A stretch of DNA of 64,000 nucleotides from Actinomycetes bacterium (GTDB taxonomy: Bacteria; Actinomycetota; Acidimicrobiia; Acidimicrobiales; RAAP-2). This document shows, in pieces, positions 57,600 to 64,000 of this stretch. The translations under genes and the position numbers were made by a program. Numbering within the stretch: the first letter of the stretch is position 1; every line of letters starts with the position of its first letter. The stretch is from assembly GCA_021806045.1 (NCBI GenBank), contig JAJZDI010000009.1, forward strand, positions 1 to 64,000, in the 5' to 3' direction. Below the pieces are notes generated by a model. It did not search any database, had not been told where the DNA came from, and worked only from the letters and a program-made list of their open reading frames with translations.

Positions 57600-59024
57600 A
57601 TGGCGATGTCGGCGCGGACGCTGGCCGCAGTGCTCGACGTCCTGTGGATGGACAGGGCGGGCGCCGGCCGCATCGCCCGCCGTCAACAGGCCCGCCTTGA
57701 GCGGATGGTCGCCCATGCCCGGTCCGCCTCGCCCTTCTACCGCGAGCTGTACCGGGGCCTTCCCGGAGGCGCCCCGGACCTGTCCGCGCTGCCGGTCGTC
57801 ACCAAGCCCCAGCTCATGGAGCACTTCGACGATGTGGTCACCGACCGGTCCGTGACCCGTGCCGAGGTGGACGCCTTCCTGGCCGAACTGGGCAACATCG
57901 GCCGCCCGTTCCACGGGAGCTACCTGGTGGCGAAGAGCTCGGGGACGAGCGGGCACCCCGGGGTGTTCCTCCTCGACGAGCGGGCCCGGGTGCTCGCCAC
58001 CGCCATCCCCCGTGCGCGGGGCAGCCTCACCAGTTGGTTCGGGCCAGTGGCGGCGCTCCGCTTCGTCGCCACCGGGCGGCGCTATGCGCTGGTGGCGGTG
58101 GGCGGTGGGCCGTACGCCGCCTTCACCATGTTCGAGTGGACCAGGCGCGAGCACCCGAAGGTCACCGGTTCGATGCGGTTCGTGTCGGTGATGGACCCGA
58201 TCGAGGCGCAGGTCGGCCAGTTGAACGAGTTCCGGCCCCGGGCCCTCGGCGGCTACCCGTCCGCTATCCGCCTTCTCGCCCGGGAGCAGGCCGCCGGTCG
58301 CCTCCGCATCCGTCCCATGTTCGTCGTCCTCGCCGGGGAGACCGTCGTGCCGTCGGCCCGCCGTGCCATCGAGTCGGCGTTCGGCTGCCCCGCCTACGAG
58401 GAGTTCGGGTCCACCGAGAACGGCGTCCTCGCCGTCCAGTGCCGCGAGGGGTGGCTGCACGCCATGACGGACTGGTACGCACTCGAGGCCGTCGATGCCC
58501 GCTACCGGCCCGTCCCGGACGGCACCCGCTCGCACACCCTCCTCGTCACCAACCTTGCCAACCGGCTCATGCCCCTCATCCGCTACGACCAGGGCGACAG
58601 CGTCCTCTTCCGGCCGGGTCCGTGCCCGTGCGGGAGCCGGTTCCCGGCGATGACGGTGATCGGCCGGACGGACGACGTGCTCGTGCTGCCCGGTCCCGGT
58701 GGCCACGGGACGGTCTCCTTAGAGCCGGCCGGCATCGTGGCGGCGGTCGAGGACACGCCCGGCATCTCCCGGGTCCAGCTGGTGCAGCGGTCCGCTGCCG
58801 ACATCGAGATCCGGCTGCAGGTCGACCGGGGAGCCGATCGCCGGGAGGTCCAGGCGGCGGCGCGATCGCGCCTGGCATCGTTCCTCGCCGCCCACGGCGC
58901 CGGGTCGGTCACCCTGCACGCCTCCGACGATCCCCCGGCACTCCACCCGGTCAGCGGGAAGTTCGCCCAGGTGGTCAGGAGCGATGCCCTGGCCCGCCCC
59001 CGTGCCTCCCCTGCGAGACGGTGA
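57600..59024 (+). CDS. Phenylacetate-CoA-ligase-like (PaaK/CapK) adenylate-forming enzyme
   Basis: 474 residues. ATP-binding loop SSGTSGHPG, LGGYPSAIRLLAREQAAG, YEEFGSTENG and RYDQGDSVLFRPGPCPCG, features of the PaaK/CapK branch of ANL enzymes. Activates a carboxylate to an acyl-adenylate and probably an acyl-CoA. Start uncertain: ATG 57600 or 57606, no clear Shine-Dalgarno; the frame is open to 57492. Divergent from the molybdenum enzyme. Confidence 0.83.
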   Translation: MAMSARTLAAVLDVLWMDRAGAGRIARRQQARLERMVAHARSASPFYRELYRGLPGGAPDLSALPVVTKPQLMEHFDDVVTDRSVTRAEVDAFLAELGNIGRPFHGSYLVAKSSGTSGHPGVFLLDERARVLATAIPRARGSLTSWFGPVAALRFVATGRRYALVAVGGGPYAAFTMFEWTRREHPKVTGSMRFVSVMDPIEAQVGQLNEFRPRALGGYPSAIRLLAREQAAGRLRIRPMFVVLAGETVVPSARRAIESAFGCPAYEEFGSTENGVLAVQCREGWLHAMTDWYALEAVDARYRPVPDGTRSHTLLVTNLANRLMPLIRYDQGDSVLFRPGPCPCGSRFPAMTVIGRTDDVLVLPGPGGHGTVSLEPAGIVAAVEDTPGISRVQLVQRSAADIEIRLQVDRGADRREVQAAARSRLASFLAAHGAGSVTLHASDDPPALHPVSGKFAQVVRSDALARPRASPARR

Positions 59025-59192
59025 AGCGGCGCGGGCTCCGCACCACGCGCCGCGGTGGCCGGGACGGCAGCCGGGCCAGCGGGCGGCGCCCGTACCGGAG
59101 TCGAGGTGGCGGTAGCCTTCCAACGTTCCGGGCCACTGGCCCGGACGGCAGGCCCGGTACGGACCGGGCGCCGAGGAGTCGACGGGAGCCCG

Positions 59193-59567
59193 ATGGACAT
59201 CGAGCAGTTCTACGACCAGGACAACCGCCGCCGGAACTCGGCCGAGGTCGAGTTCGGCACCCAGTGGTTCGACGCCAGGGGCAGCCGCTACGAGCTGAGC
59301 TGGGTGGAGGACACCGGTGAGCTCTACGTGATGCTCGAGCTGGCTCCCGAGGCCGGGTCGTGGACCCCGTTCGGCGACGTCGAGGTCGACCGGCTGCCGG
59401 CGTCCGCCCTGGTCGTGTCGGTGGTGGGGGTAGTGCCCGACCGCGCCACCGTCGAGCAGGTCCTCGACGGCTGGCAGGACGAGATGGACAAGCCCGACGG
59501 GATCCACTGGGTGGCCGAGCGCCTCCGGTCCTCGGGGTTCGCCACGTCACCCGGCGCACCTGACTGA
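59193..59567 (+). CDS. Hypothetical protein, 124 residues
   Basis: Starts MDIEQFYDQDNRRRNSAEVEFG and contains aromatic/acidic strands (WFDARGSRYELSWVEDTGELYVMLEL), then a helical end with VEQVLDGWQDEMDKP. No family named with confidence; resembles conserved actinobacterial hypotheticals. GGGAG lies four bases before the ATG. Followed by a TTCCCC-free gap with ACACCCCACA repeats before the convergent kinase gene. Confidence 0.7.
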   Translation: MDIEQFYDQDNRRRNSAEVEFGTQWFDARGSRYELSWVEDTGELYVMLELAPEAGSWTPFGDVEVDRLPASALVVSVVGVVPDRATVEQVLDGWQDEMDKPDGIHWVAERLRSSGFATSPGAPD

Positions 59568-59645
59568 CCGGAGCCTGGCGAGGCTGACACCCCACAACAC
59601 CCCACAACACCCCGCCTCGCCCCGCCCGGTAGGGGGCGGGCTCGC

Positions 59646-60728
59646 TCAGCCCCGGGGCAGGTCCAGCATCTCGGCCAGCAGCTGGGTGGCGATGTTGTCC
59701 CGGCCCATGTCCGAGTCCATGGGGAGGATGTCGGTCTCCTGCAGGAGCTCGGCCAGGCGGGCCATGATGACGGCGAACCGGAACCCGGCGAAGACCTCGT
59801 AGAACTCGACCCCCACCATGGGCCTGCCCAGGAGCTCCTCGTAGCGGCGGATCGTCTCCTCCCGGGTGGGGAACCCGCCCGGACGCGCCATGCCCAGCGC
59901 GGTGGTGAACTGCCGGTCGAAGTACAGCCACCAGCCGAGGTCCATCTCCGGCTGCCCCAGGCAGGTCATCTCCCAGTCGAGGACGGCGACGCAGCGGAAG
60001 TCGTCGAAGATCAGGTTGCCCAGCCGGCTGTCGCCCCACAGGAGGGCGAGGGGCCCCGCCTCGGCCGGGCGGTTGTCCTCGAGCCACGACAGGGTGGCGG
60101 CCACCACGGGCGGTACGTCGTCACCGCACACCCAGTCGAGGAAGGCCCGGTAGTAGCCGAGCTCACGGTCGACGCCGGCCCGCCCCCACCGGCTGTCGTC
60201 GAGGAACTGGAGTCCCAGCTCCCCCCAGTGGAGGCGGTGGACGGCGGCCATGGCCTCGATCCCGCTCCACCACATCCGTTCCTGCTCCTCCGGTGCGGCG
60301 TCCACCACCCACCCGCCGGCGGCGAACGGCGGGTTGTCGGTGGGGATCCGGCCGTCGACCCGTTCCATGACCAGGAACGGGGCACCCAGCAGTGACGGGT
60401 CTTCCTCCGTCCCCACCAGGCGGGGGAGGGGGACGGCACCGGACCGGGCCACAGCGTCGACCACCCGGCACTGGGCGGCGAAGTCGGGCTCCAGGAAGAC
60501 GGTGTGTCCGGTGGGGGCGACCCGGGCGACGAGCCGGCGAGCGACCTCGGCACCACCGGCGGCGTGCCACGACGCCTCGAACATGATCGTCTCGCTGGAG
60601 AAGCCGTTGGTGGGTGGTGCCTCGATCCCCCCGACGGTGACACCGGACGCGCCCGGCAGGTGGTCCTCCAGCCAGGCGGCGAGGGCCGAAGCGGTCTCGT
60701 CCTGGTCCCGGTGCGTCGTTTCGGGCAT
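59646..60728 (-). CDS. Aminoglycoside-phosphotransferase-fold (ACAD10-like) kinase
   Basis: 360 residues. APH kinase fold: hinge PFLVMERVDGR, catalytic loop LLWGDSRLGNLIF (Asp and Asn) and metal site VAVLDWEM. In actinobacteria and in human ACAD10/11 this family phosphorylates hydroxyacyl-CoAs, fitting the surrounding acyl-metabolism genes, so antibiotic resistance is unlikely. ATG 60728; GCCATACTTGCCC precedes it without a Shine-Dalgarno. Confidence 0.87.
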   Translation of the reverse strand: MPETTHRDQDETASALAAWLEDHLPGASGVTVGGIEAPPTNGFSSETIMFEASWHAAGGAEVARRLVARVAPTGHTVFLEPDFAAQCRVVDAVARSGAVPLPRLVGTEEDPSLLGAPFLVMERVDGRIPTDNPPFAAGGWVVDAAPEEQERMWWSGIEAMAAVHRLHWGELGLQFLDDSRWGRAGVDRELGYYRAFLDWVCGDDVPPVVAATLSWLEDNRPAEAGPLALLWGDSRLGNLIFDDFRCVAVLDWEMTCLGQPEMDLGWWLYFDRQFTTALGMARPGGFPTREETIRRYEELLGRPMVGVEFYEVFAGFRFAVIMARLAELLQETDILPMDSDMGRDNIATQLLAEMLDLPRG

Positions 60729-60815
60729 GGGCAAGTATGGCCGCTGACGGCCTGCTCCGGTAGGGTCCGGGCCACGGTGAAGCGCGTCCGGGGCTGTGAC
60801 GAGCAAGGGGGACCG

Positions 60816-61193
60816 ATGGAACTGGTGGTCGATCTGGCCGACGCGACGGTGTCGGTGTGGCTGCCGGACGAGTTCGAGCGGCTGTCGGTCCGGGTCCTGC
60901 CCGGTGCGCCCGCTGGCGGAGGCGGACCCGGAGGCGGCGCCGCCCCGGAAGGTGACGCCGGCGGTGGTGCCCTCGGTGCCCTGGCCGCGGCCCTCAGCGT
61001 GCACGACCTGGGCACGGTCGACCCCGGCGGTGAGGCCCACCTGGAGCCGGCGTCGCTCCGGTCGTTGGCCGGCGGGGACGACCCCGACGACGCGTGGGTG
61101 GCAGGGTTCGACGCCATGGTGGCCGGCGCCGTCGAGCACGGCTGGGTGGACGAGGACGGCTGCCTGCGGGCGCATGTCGACTGGGCCGGCTGA
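60816..61193 (+). CDS. Hypothetical protein, 125 residues
   Basis: MELVVDLADATVSVWLPDEFERLSV, then a Gly/Pro-rich insertion and a C-terminal part with DDAWVAGFDAMVAGAVEHGWVDEDG. No family recognised. AAGGGGGA lies just before the ATG. TGATG overlap with the LLM gene indicates a two- or three-gene operon. Confidence 0.7.
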   Translation: MELVVDLADATVSVWLPDEFERLSVRVLPGAPAGGGGPGGGAAPEGDAGGGALGALAAALSVHDLGTVDPGGEAHLEPASLRSLAGGDDPDDAWVAGFDAMVAGAVEHGWVDEDGCLRAHVDWAG

Positions 61194-62068
61194 TGCGCTT
61201 CAGCTACGCGGAGTCGATGGTCGACCCCTCGTACTACCTGCCCCTGGCACGGGCGGTGGAGGACGCCGGCTACGACGCCATGGTGGTGCCGGAGAGCCTC
61301 TGCTACCCGAGGGAGTCCGACTCCGTCTACCCGTTCTCGCCCGACGGGTCCCGGGCGTTCCTGGAGGACAAGCCCTTCCTCGATCCCTTCGCCCTCACCG
61401 CCGCCATGGGGGCGGTCACCGAGCGGATCCGGTTCGTGACCTTCGTGGTCAAGCTGCCCATGCACCACCCGGTGGTGATGGCCAAGCAGGCCACCTCGAC
61501 GGCCGTCCTCACCGGCAACCGGTTCGCCCTCGGGGTGGGATCGAGCCCGTGGCCCGACGACTACCAGCTCGTCGGTGTGCCGTGGGAGGGCCGGGGCAGG
61601 CGGATGGACGAGTCGATCGACGTGGTGCGGGGGCTGGCGGCCGGCGGCTGGTTCGAGTACCACGGGTCGGTGTTCGACGTGCCGGCGGTCAAGATGTGCC
61701 CGGTGCCGACCGAGCCCCTGCCCATCCTGGTCGGGGGGCACGCGGACGCCGCCCTCCGGCGTGCCGCCCGGTGCGACGGCTGGCTCCACGGGGGCGGCGA
61801 CCCCGAGGCGCTCCCCGGCCTGCTCGAGCGCCTCGCCCGGTTCCGCGACGAGGAGGGGACGGCGGACCGACCCTTCGAGGTCCACGTGATCTCGGCGGAC
61901 GGCTTCAGCATCGACGGGGTACGGCGGCTCGAAGAGCGGGGGGTGACGGACGTGATCGTGGGATTCCGCTGGCCGTACGTGGTGGAACAGGACGCCGAAC
62001 CGCTGCAGGTGAAGGTGGACAACCTGTGCAGGTTCGCCGACGACGTGATCGCGAAGGTGCGGTCGTGA
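61193..62068 (+). CDS. LLM-class F420-dependent oxidoreductase
   Basis: 291 residues of the luciferase-like TIM barrel: YLPLARAVEDAGYDAMVVPE, RIRFVTFVVKLPMHHPVVMAKQ, NRFALGVGSSPWPDDY, LPILVGGHADAALRRAARCDGW. F420-linked redox step on an unknown substrate; distinct from the enzyme at 2.5 kb. ATG start from a TGATG overlap; stop overlaps the NTF2-like gene. Confidence 0.88.
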   Translation: MRFSYAESMVDPSYYLPLARAVEDAGYDAMVVPESLCYPRESDSVYPFSPDGSRAFLEDKPFLDPFALTAAMGAVTERIRFVTFVVKLPMHHPVVMAKQATSTAVLTGNRFALGVGSSPWPDDYQLVGVPWEGRGRRMDESIDVVRGLAAGGWFEYHGSVFDVPAVKMCPVPTEPLPILVGGHADAALRRAARCDGWLHGGGDPEALPGLLERLARFRDEEGTADRPFEVHVISADGFSIDGVRRLEERGVTDVIVGFRWPYVVEQDAEPLQVKVDNLCRFADDVIAKVRS

Positions 62069-62517
62069 CCGGGGCCGCGGCGCCCGGCGCGGGGGAGGGC
62101 GGCGCCCCGGCGCCCACCGCACGCGACCTGGGAGCGGCCTCCATGGCCGCGGTGGAGGCGAAGGACCGCGACGGGTGGCTGGCCCTGTTCGAGGAGGACG
62201 GGATCGTCGAGGACCCGATCGGGCCGTCCCCCTTCGACCCGGAGGGCAGGGGCCACCGGGGGAGGGAGGCCATCGCCGCCTTCTACGACTCGGTCATCGC
62301 CACCAGCGAGTCCATCCGCTTCACCATCCGCCAGTCGTTCCTGTGCGGCGACGAGGTGGCGAACGTGGGCGTGATCCGCATCACCTTCCCCGGGGGATCG
62401 GCCATCGACGTCGACGTCGTCTCCACCTACCGCCGGGGCCCATCGAGCAAGCTGGCCGCCCTGCGCGCCTACTGGGAGATGGACGCCGTCCGCCCGGTCG
62501 CACCCGACGCCGGCTGA
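62065..62517 (+). CDS. NTF2/SnoaL-like protein
   Basis: 150 residues. After a Gly/Ala/Pro-rich start, the cone-shaped NTF2 fold: VEAKDRDGWLALFEEDGIVEDPIGPSPFD, GREAIAAFYDSVIA, then strands VANVGVIRITF and VDVVSTYRR. Family members include ketosteroid isomerase and polyketide cyclases as well as non-catalytic proteins. GTGA overlap with the LLM gene suggests a shared pathway. Confidence 0.83.
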   Translation: MTGAAAPGAGEGGAPAPTARDLGAASMAAVEAKDRDGWLALFEEDGIVEDPIGPSPFDPEGRGHRGREAIAAFYDSVIATSESIRFTIRQSFLCGDEVANVGVIRITFPGGSAIDVDVVSTYRRGPSSKLAALRAYWEMDAVRPVAPDAG

Positions 62518-62532
62518 GCCCGGGCCGGTGGC

Positions 62533-63681
62533 CTACCAGCCCTCGAAGCCGTAGCGGCGGTGGGGGCCGAGGACGGCGAACTCGAACATGCCGTAGCCGA
62601 CCTTGCCGACGTGGCCCTCGCCGGCCGTGTAGGTGAAGCGGGCCGCGTGCTCGATGAGGCCGAAGGGCGCGTAGGCGGGGTCGGTGGTGTCCATCACCTG
62701 ACCCTGGGTGACCAGGTCCCCCTGGTACATGCCGTGGCGCCAGTCCGGCTCCAGCCCGTAGCCGGTGCCCATCATGAGGGGGAAGGGCAGGAGGATCTCG
62801 ACCTCGAGCTCGGCCGTCTTCTCGCCGTAGGGACCGAAGTAGGAGAGGGTGGCGCCGGTCACCTCGCGCGTCCCGGGCCGGAAGCGCACCTCGTGCTCGG
62901 GGCGACCCAGCCACTCGGGCGGACGTCCTGAGCCGGCCGGGAAGGCCCGGTCGGCGTCCTGCATGATGCGCCGGCCGTCGGGCTCCTCCTGGACGATCGT
63001 CACCAGGGTGTGGTCGTCGAACTGGACGGGCGCGTAGATCCAGAAGAACCCGCTGCCGGTGTCGGTGGAGCGGATGCCGGGAGGCTCGGCCTCGCCGACC
63101 GGCCGCACCCCCCAGGAGCGGTCACGCGTGCCCCACCACCGGTCGGGGGTGAGGGCGACCTCGGCGTCGCCGATGACCAGGGTGCCCGTCCAGGCGCCGG
63201 TCTGGGCGAACCGGGTCGAGTCGAAGGTGACCCGGGAGAACTGCCGGTCGAAGTGGCGGGACTCGAGGAGGGCCTCGGAGAAGGCGTCGAAGGTGGCGTC
63301 GAGCGCCAGGCCCCATTCGTTGGGCTCGAGGACCACCCGGACCTGGCGGAGGCCGGAGCGGACCTCGACGCGGATGGGCCCCACCGCGGTGTCCATCCGG
63401 TCGGCGCCGAGCACCCGCGAGGAGCGGACCACCCGGTGGTCGGTGCCCCGCAGCACGGCCACGAACGCGTCGGCGGTGGACAGGTTCGGGTACTGCCCGA
63501 GGCCGATGACGGCGAACAGCTCGTCGGAGCAGCCGTGGATGTTGAAGTAGTAGCGGTCGTAGAAGTTCCGGTCCGAGGTGCCGACATGGCGCACCGGTTC
63601 CGAGATCTGGTGGACGGGGAAGTCGTCGATGGGGGAGAGGGGCTCGGGATGGCGGTCGGGGGGGAGGGGGAGGCCGGTCAC
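62533..63681 (-). CDS. Conserved hypothetical protein, possibly lipocalin/CrtC-like
   Basis: 382 residues, beta-rich: FYDRYYFNIHGCSDELFAVIGLGQYPN, VRVVLEPNEWGLALDATFDA, VALTPDRWWGTRDRSWGVRPVG, SGFFWIYAPVQFDDHTL. The pattern W-G-T-R-D-x-SWG and two related halves recall the hydroxyneurosporene-synthase-like/lipocalin-type fold, but I do not recognise a specific function. GTG start likely. Convergent with the NTF2-like gene and divergent from the aldehyde dehydrogenase. Confidence 0.7.
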   Translation of the reverse strand: MTGLPLPPDRHPEPLSPIDDFPVHQISEPVRHVGTSDRNFYDRYYFNIHGCSDELFAVIGLGQYPNLSTADAFVAVLRGTDHRVVRSSRVLGADRMDTAVGPIRVEVRSGLRQVRVVLEPNEWGLALDATFDAFSEALLESRHFDRQFSRVTFDSTRFAQTGAWTGTLVIGDAEVALTPDRWWGTRDRSWGVRPVGEAEPPGIRSTDTGSGFFWIYAPVQFDDHTLVTIVQEEPDGRRIMQDADRAFPAGSGRPPEWLGRPEHEVRFRPGTREVTGATLSYFGPYGEKTAELEVEILLPFPLMMGTGYGLEPDWRHGMYQGDLVTQGQVMDTTDPAYAPFGLIEHAARFTYTAGEGHVGKVGYGMFEFAVLGPHRRYGFEGW

Positions 63682-63767
63682 GACGCGGAGCGTAGACGGG
63701 CTTGCCGCACCGCTGCCGGGGTGGGACGATCGCGGGGCTACGTGGCGTACACCAGGGAGGGACCACT

Positions 63768-64000
63768 GTGAAGTCGTACGACCGTCTGTTCATCGGGGGG
63801 GAGTGGGTCGAACCGTCGTCCACCAACGTCATCGAGGTGGTGTCGCCGATGACGGAGGAGGTCGTCGCCACCGTCCCCGAGGCGATGGAGGCCGACGTCG
63901 ACCGGGCGGTGGAGGCGGCCAAGCGCGCCTTCGACGAGGGGCCGTGGCCCCGGATGACGCCGGCCGAGCGGGGGGCGGTGCTGGCCAAGGTGTCCGACGC
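63768..64000 (+). CDS. Aldehyde dehydrogenase, N-terminal part (partial)
   Basis: 77 residues before the window ends. MKSYDRLFIGGEWVEPSS, then NVIEVVSPMTEEVVATVPEAMEADVDRAVEAAKRAFDEGPWPRMTPAERG, the classical aldehyde dehydrogenase N-terminus. GTG at 63768 has AGGGAGG seven bases upstream. Catalytic Cys and Glu lie outside the window. Probably oxidises an aldehyde in the catabolic cluster that starts at 57.6 kb. Confidence 0.93.
   Translation, partial: MKSYDRLFIGGEWVEPSSTNVIEVVSPMTEEVVATVPEAMEADVDRAVEAAKRAFDEGPWPRMTPAERGAVLAKVSD

Noticed and set aside
59646-60728. Aminoglycoside resistance kinase
   Set aside because: The fold is APH-like, but the neighbourhood (LLM enzymes, ligase, aldehyde dehydrogenase) and motif details fit the ACAD10-like hydroxyacyl-CoA kinases; no resistance context.

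Overview
The window is a contiguous piece of a very GC-rich actinobacterial chromosome, most likely from the class Acidimicrobiia (inference). The basis is: strong G/C bias at third codon positions, GTG starts and four-base stop/start overlaps almost everywhere, two F420-type LLM flavin enzymes, BldD-like and BldC-like regulators, HrcA with a CIRCE-like site, a conserved actinobacterial housekeeping order (hrcA-dnaJ-rsmE ... phoH-ybeY-CNNM-era ... uppS-recO-hemW-glyS-ppdK-dnaG-sigA), and secreted proteins built from about 42-residue YWLVASDGGVFSFGDA-type repeats. No phage, transposase or CRISPR locus is visible.

Layout. 1-4.2 kb: a tightly overlapped catabolic operon (aldehyde dehydrogenase tail, carboxymuconolactone-decarboxylase-like protein, SDR, enoyl-CoA hydratase, LLM oxidoreductase, hotdog thioesterase). 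4.4-10.2 kb: an orphan amino-acid-type ABC binding lipoprotein with a 14-bp terminator hairpin, SRAP peptidase, rpsT, an SDR, lepA and a small membrane protein. 10.3-13.5 kb: amine oxidase, SCP2-like protein and APC permease. 13.4-15.3 kb: an FTR1 iron permease divergent from a DtxR-family regulator across a candidate metal box. 15.5-24.0 kb: heat-shock genes hrcA-dnaJ-rsmE, BldD-like and BldC-like regulators, HIT, phoH, ybeY, CNNM, era. 24.0-28.8 kb (minus): DUF222-HNH nuclease, DinG-type helicase, TauE/SafE permease. 28.9-43.1 kb: uppS, recO, a micro-ORF, phr, hemW, glyS, a DUF3089 lipoprotein, ppdK, dnaG, sigA. 43.2-54.6 kb: a gene-poor accessory-looking stretch with tRNA-Asn and tRNA-Met, two large repeat-built surface proteins, a sigma factor coupled to a membrane DUF4232 protein and flanked by two broken DUF4232 copies, a DUF427 protein, and a small promoter-peptide-terminator unit. 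54.7-64 kb: an orphan molybdenum oxidoreductase with an unusual active site, then acyl/aromatic metabolism genes (PaaK-like ligase, APH-type kinase, LLM oxidoreductase, NTF2-like protein) and the start of a second aldehyde dehydrogenase.

How the genes work together. The two ends and the 10-13 kb block are uptake and degradation genes for acyl-CoA, aromatic or amine substrates. The centre is translation, chaperone, replication, cell-wall and heme housekeeping.

Three genome-wide habits stand out. (1) Short tandem repeats, mostly 12, 15, 18 or 24 bp, occur at gene joints, in protein tails and inside linkers across the whole window. (2) Several housekeeping genes have a TANNNT -10 box that places the transcription start at or within a few bases of the start codon, implying leaderless mRNAs. 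(3) Consecutive genes are joined by GTGA/ATGA overlaps, in one case through a 30-codon relay ORF.
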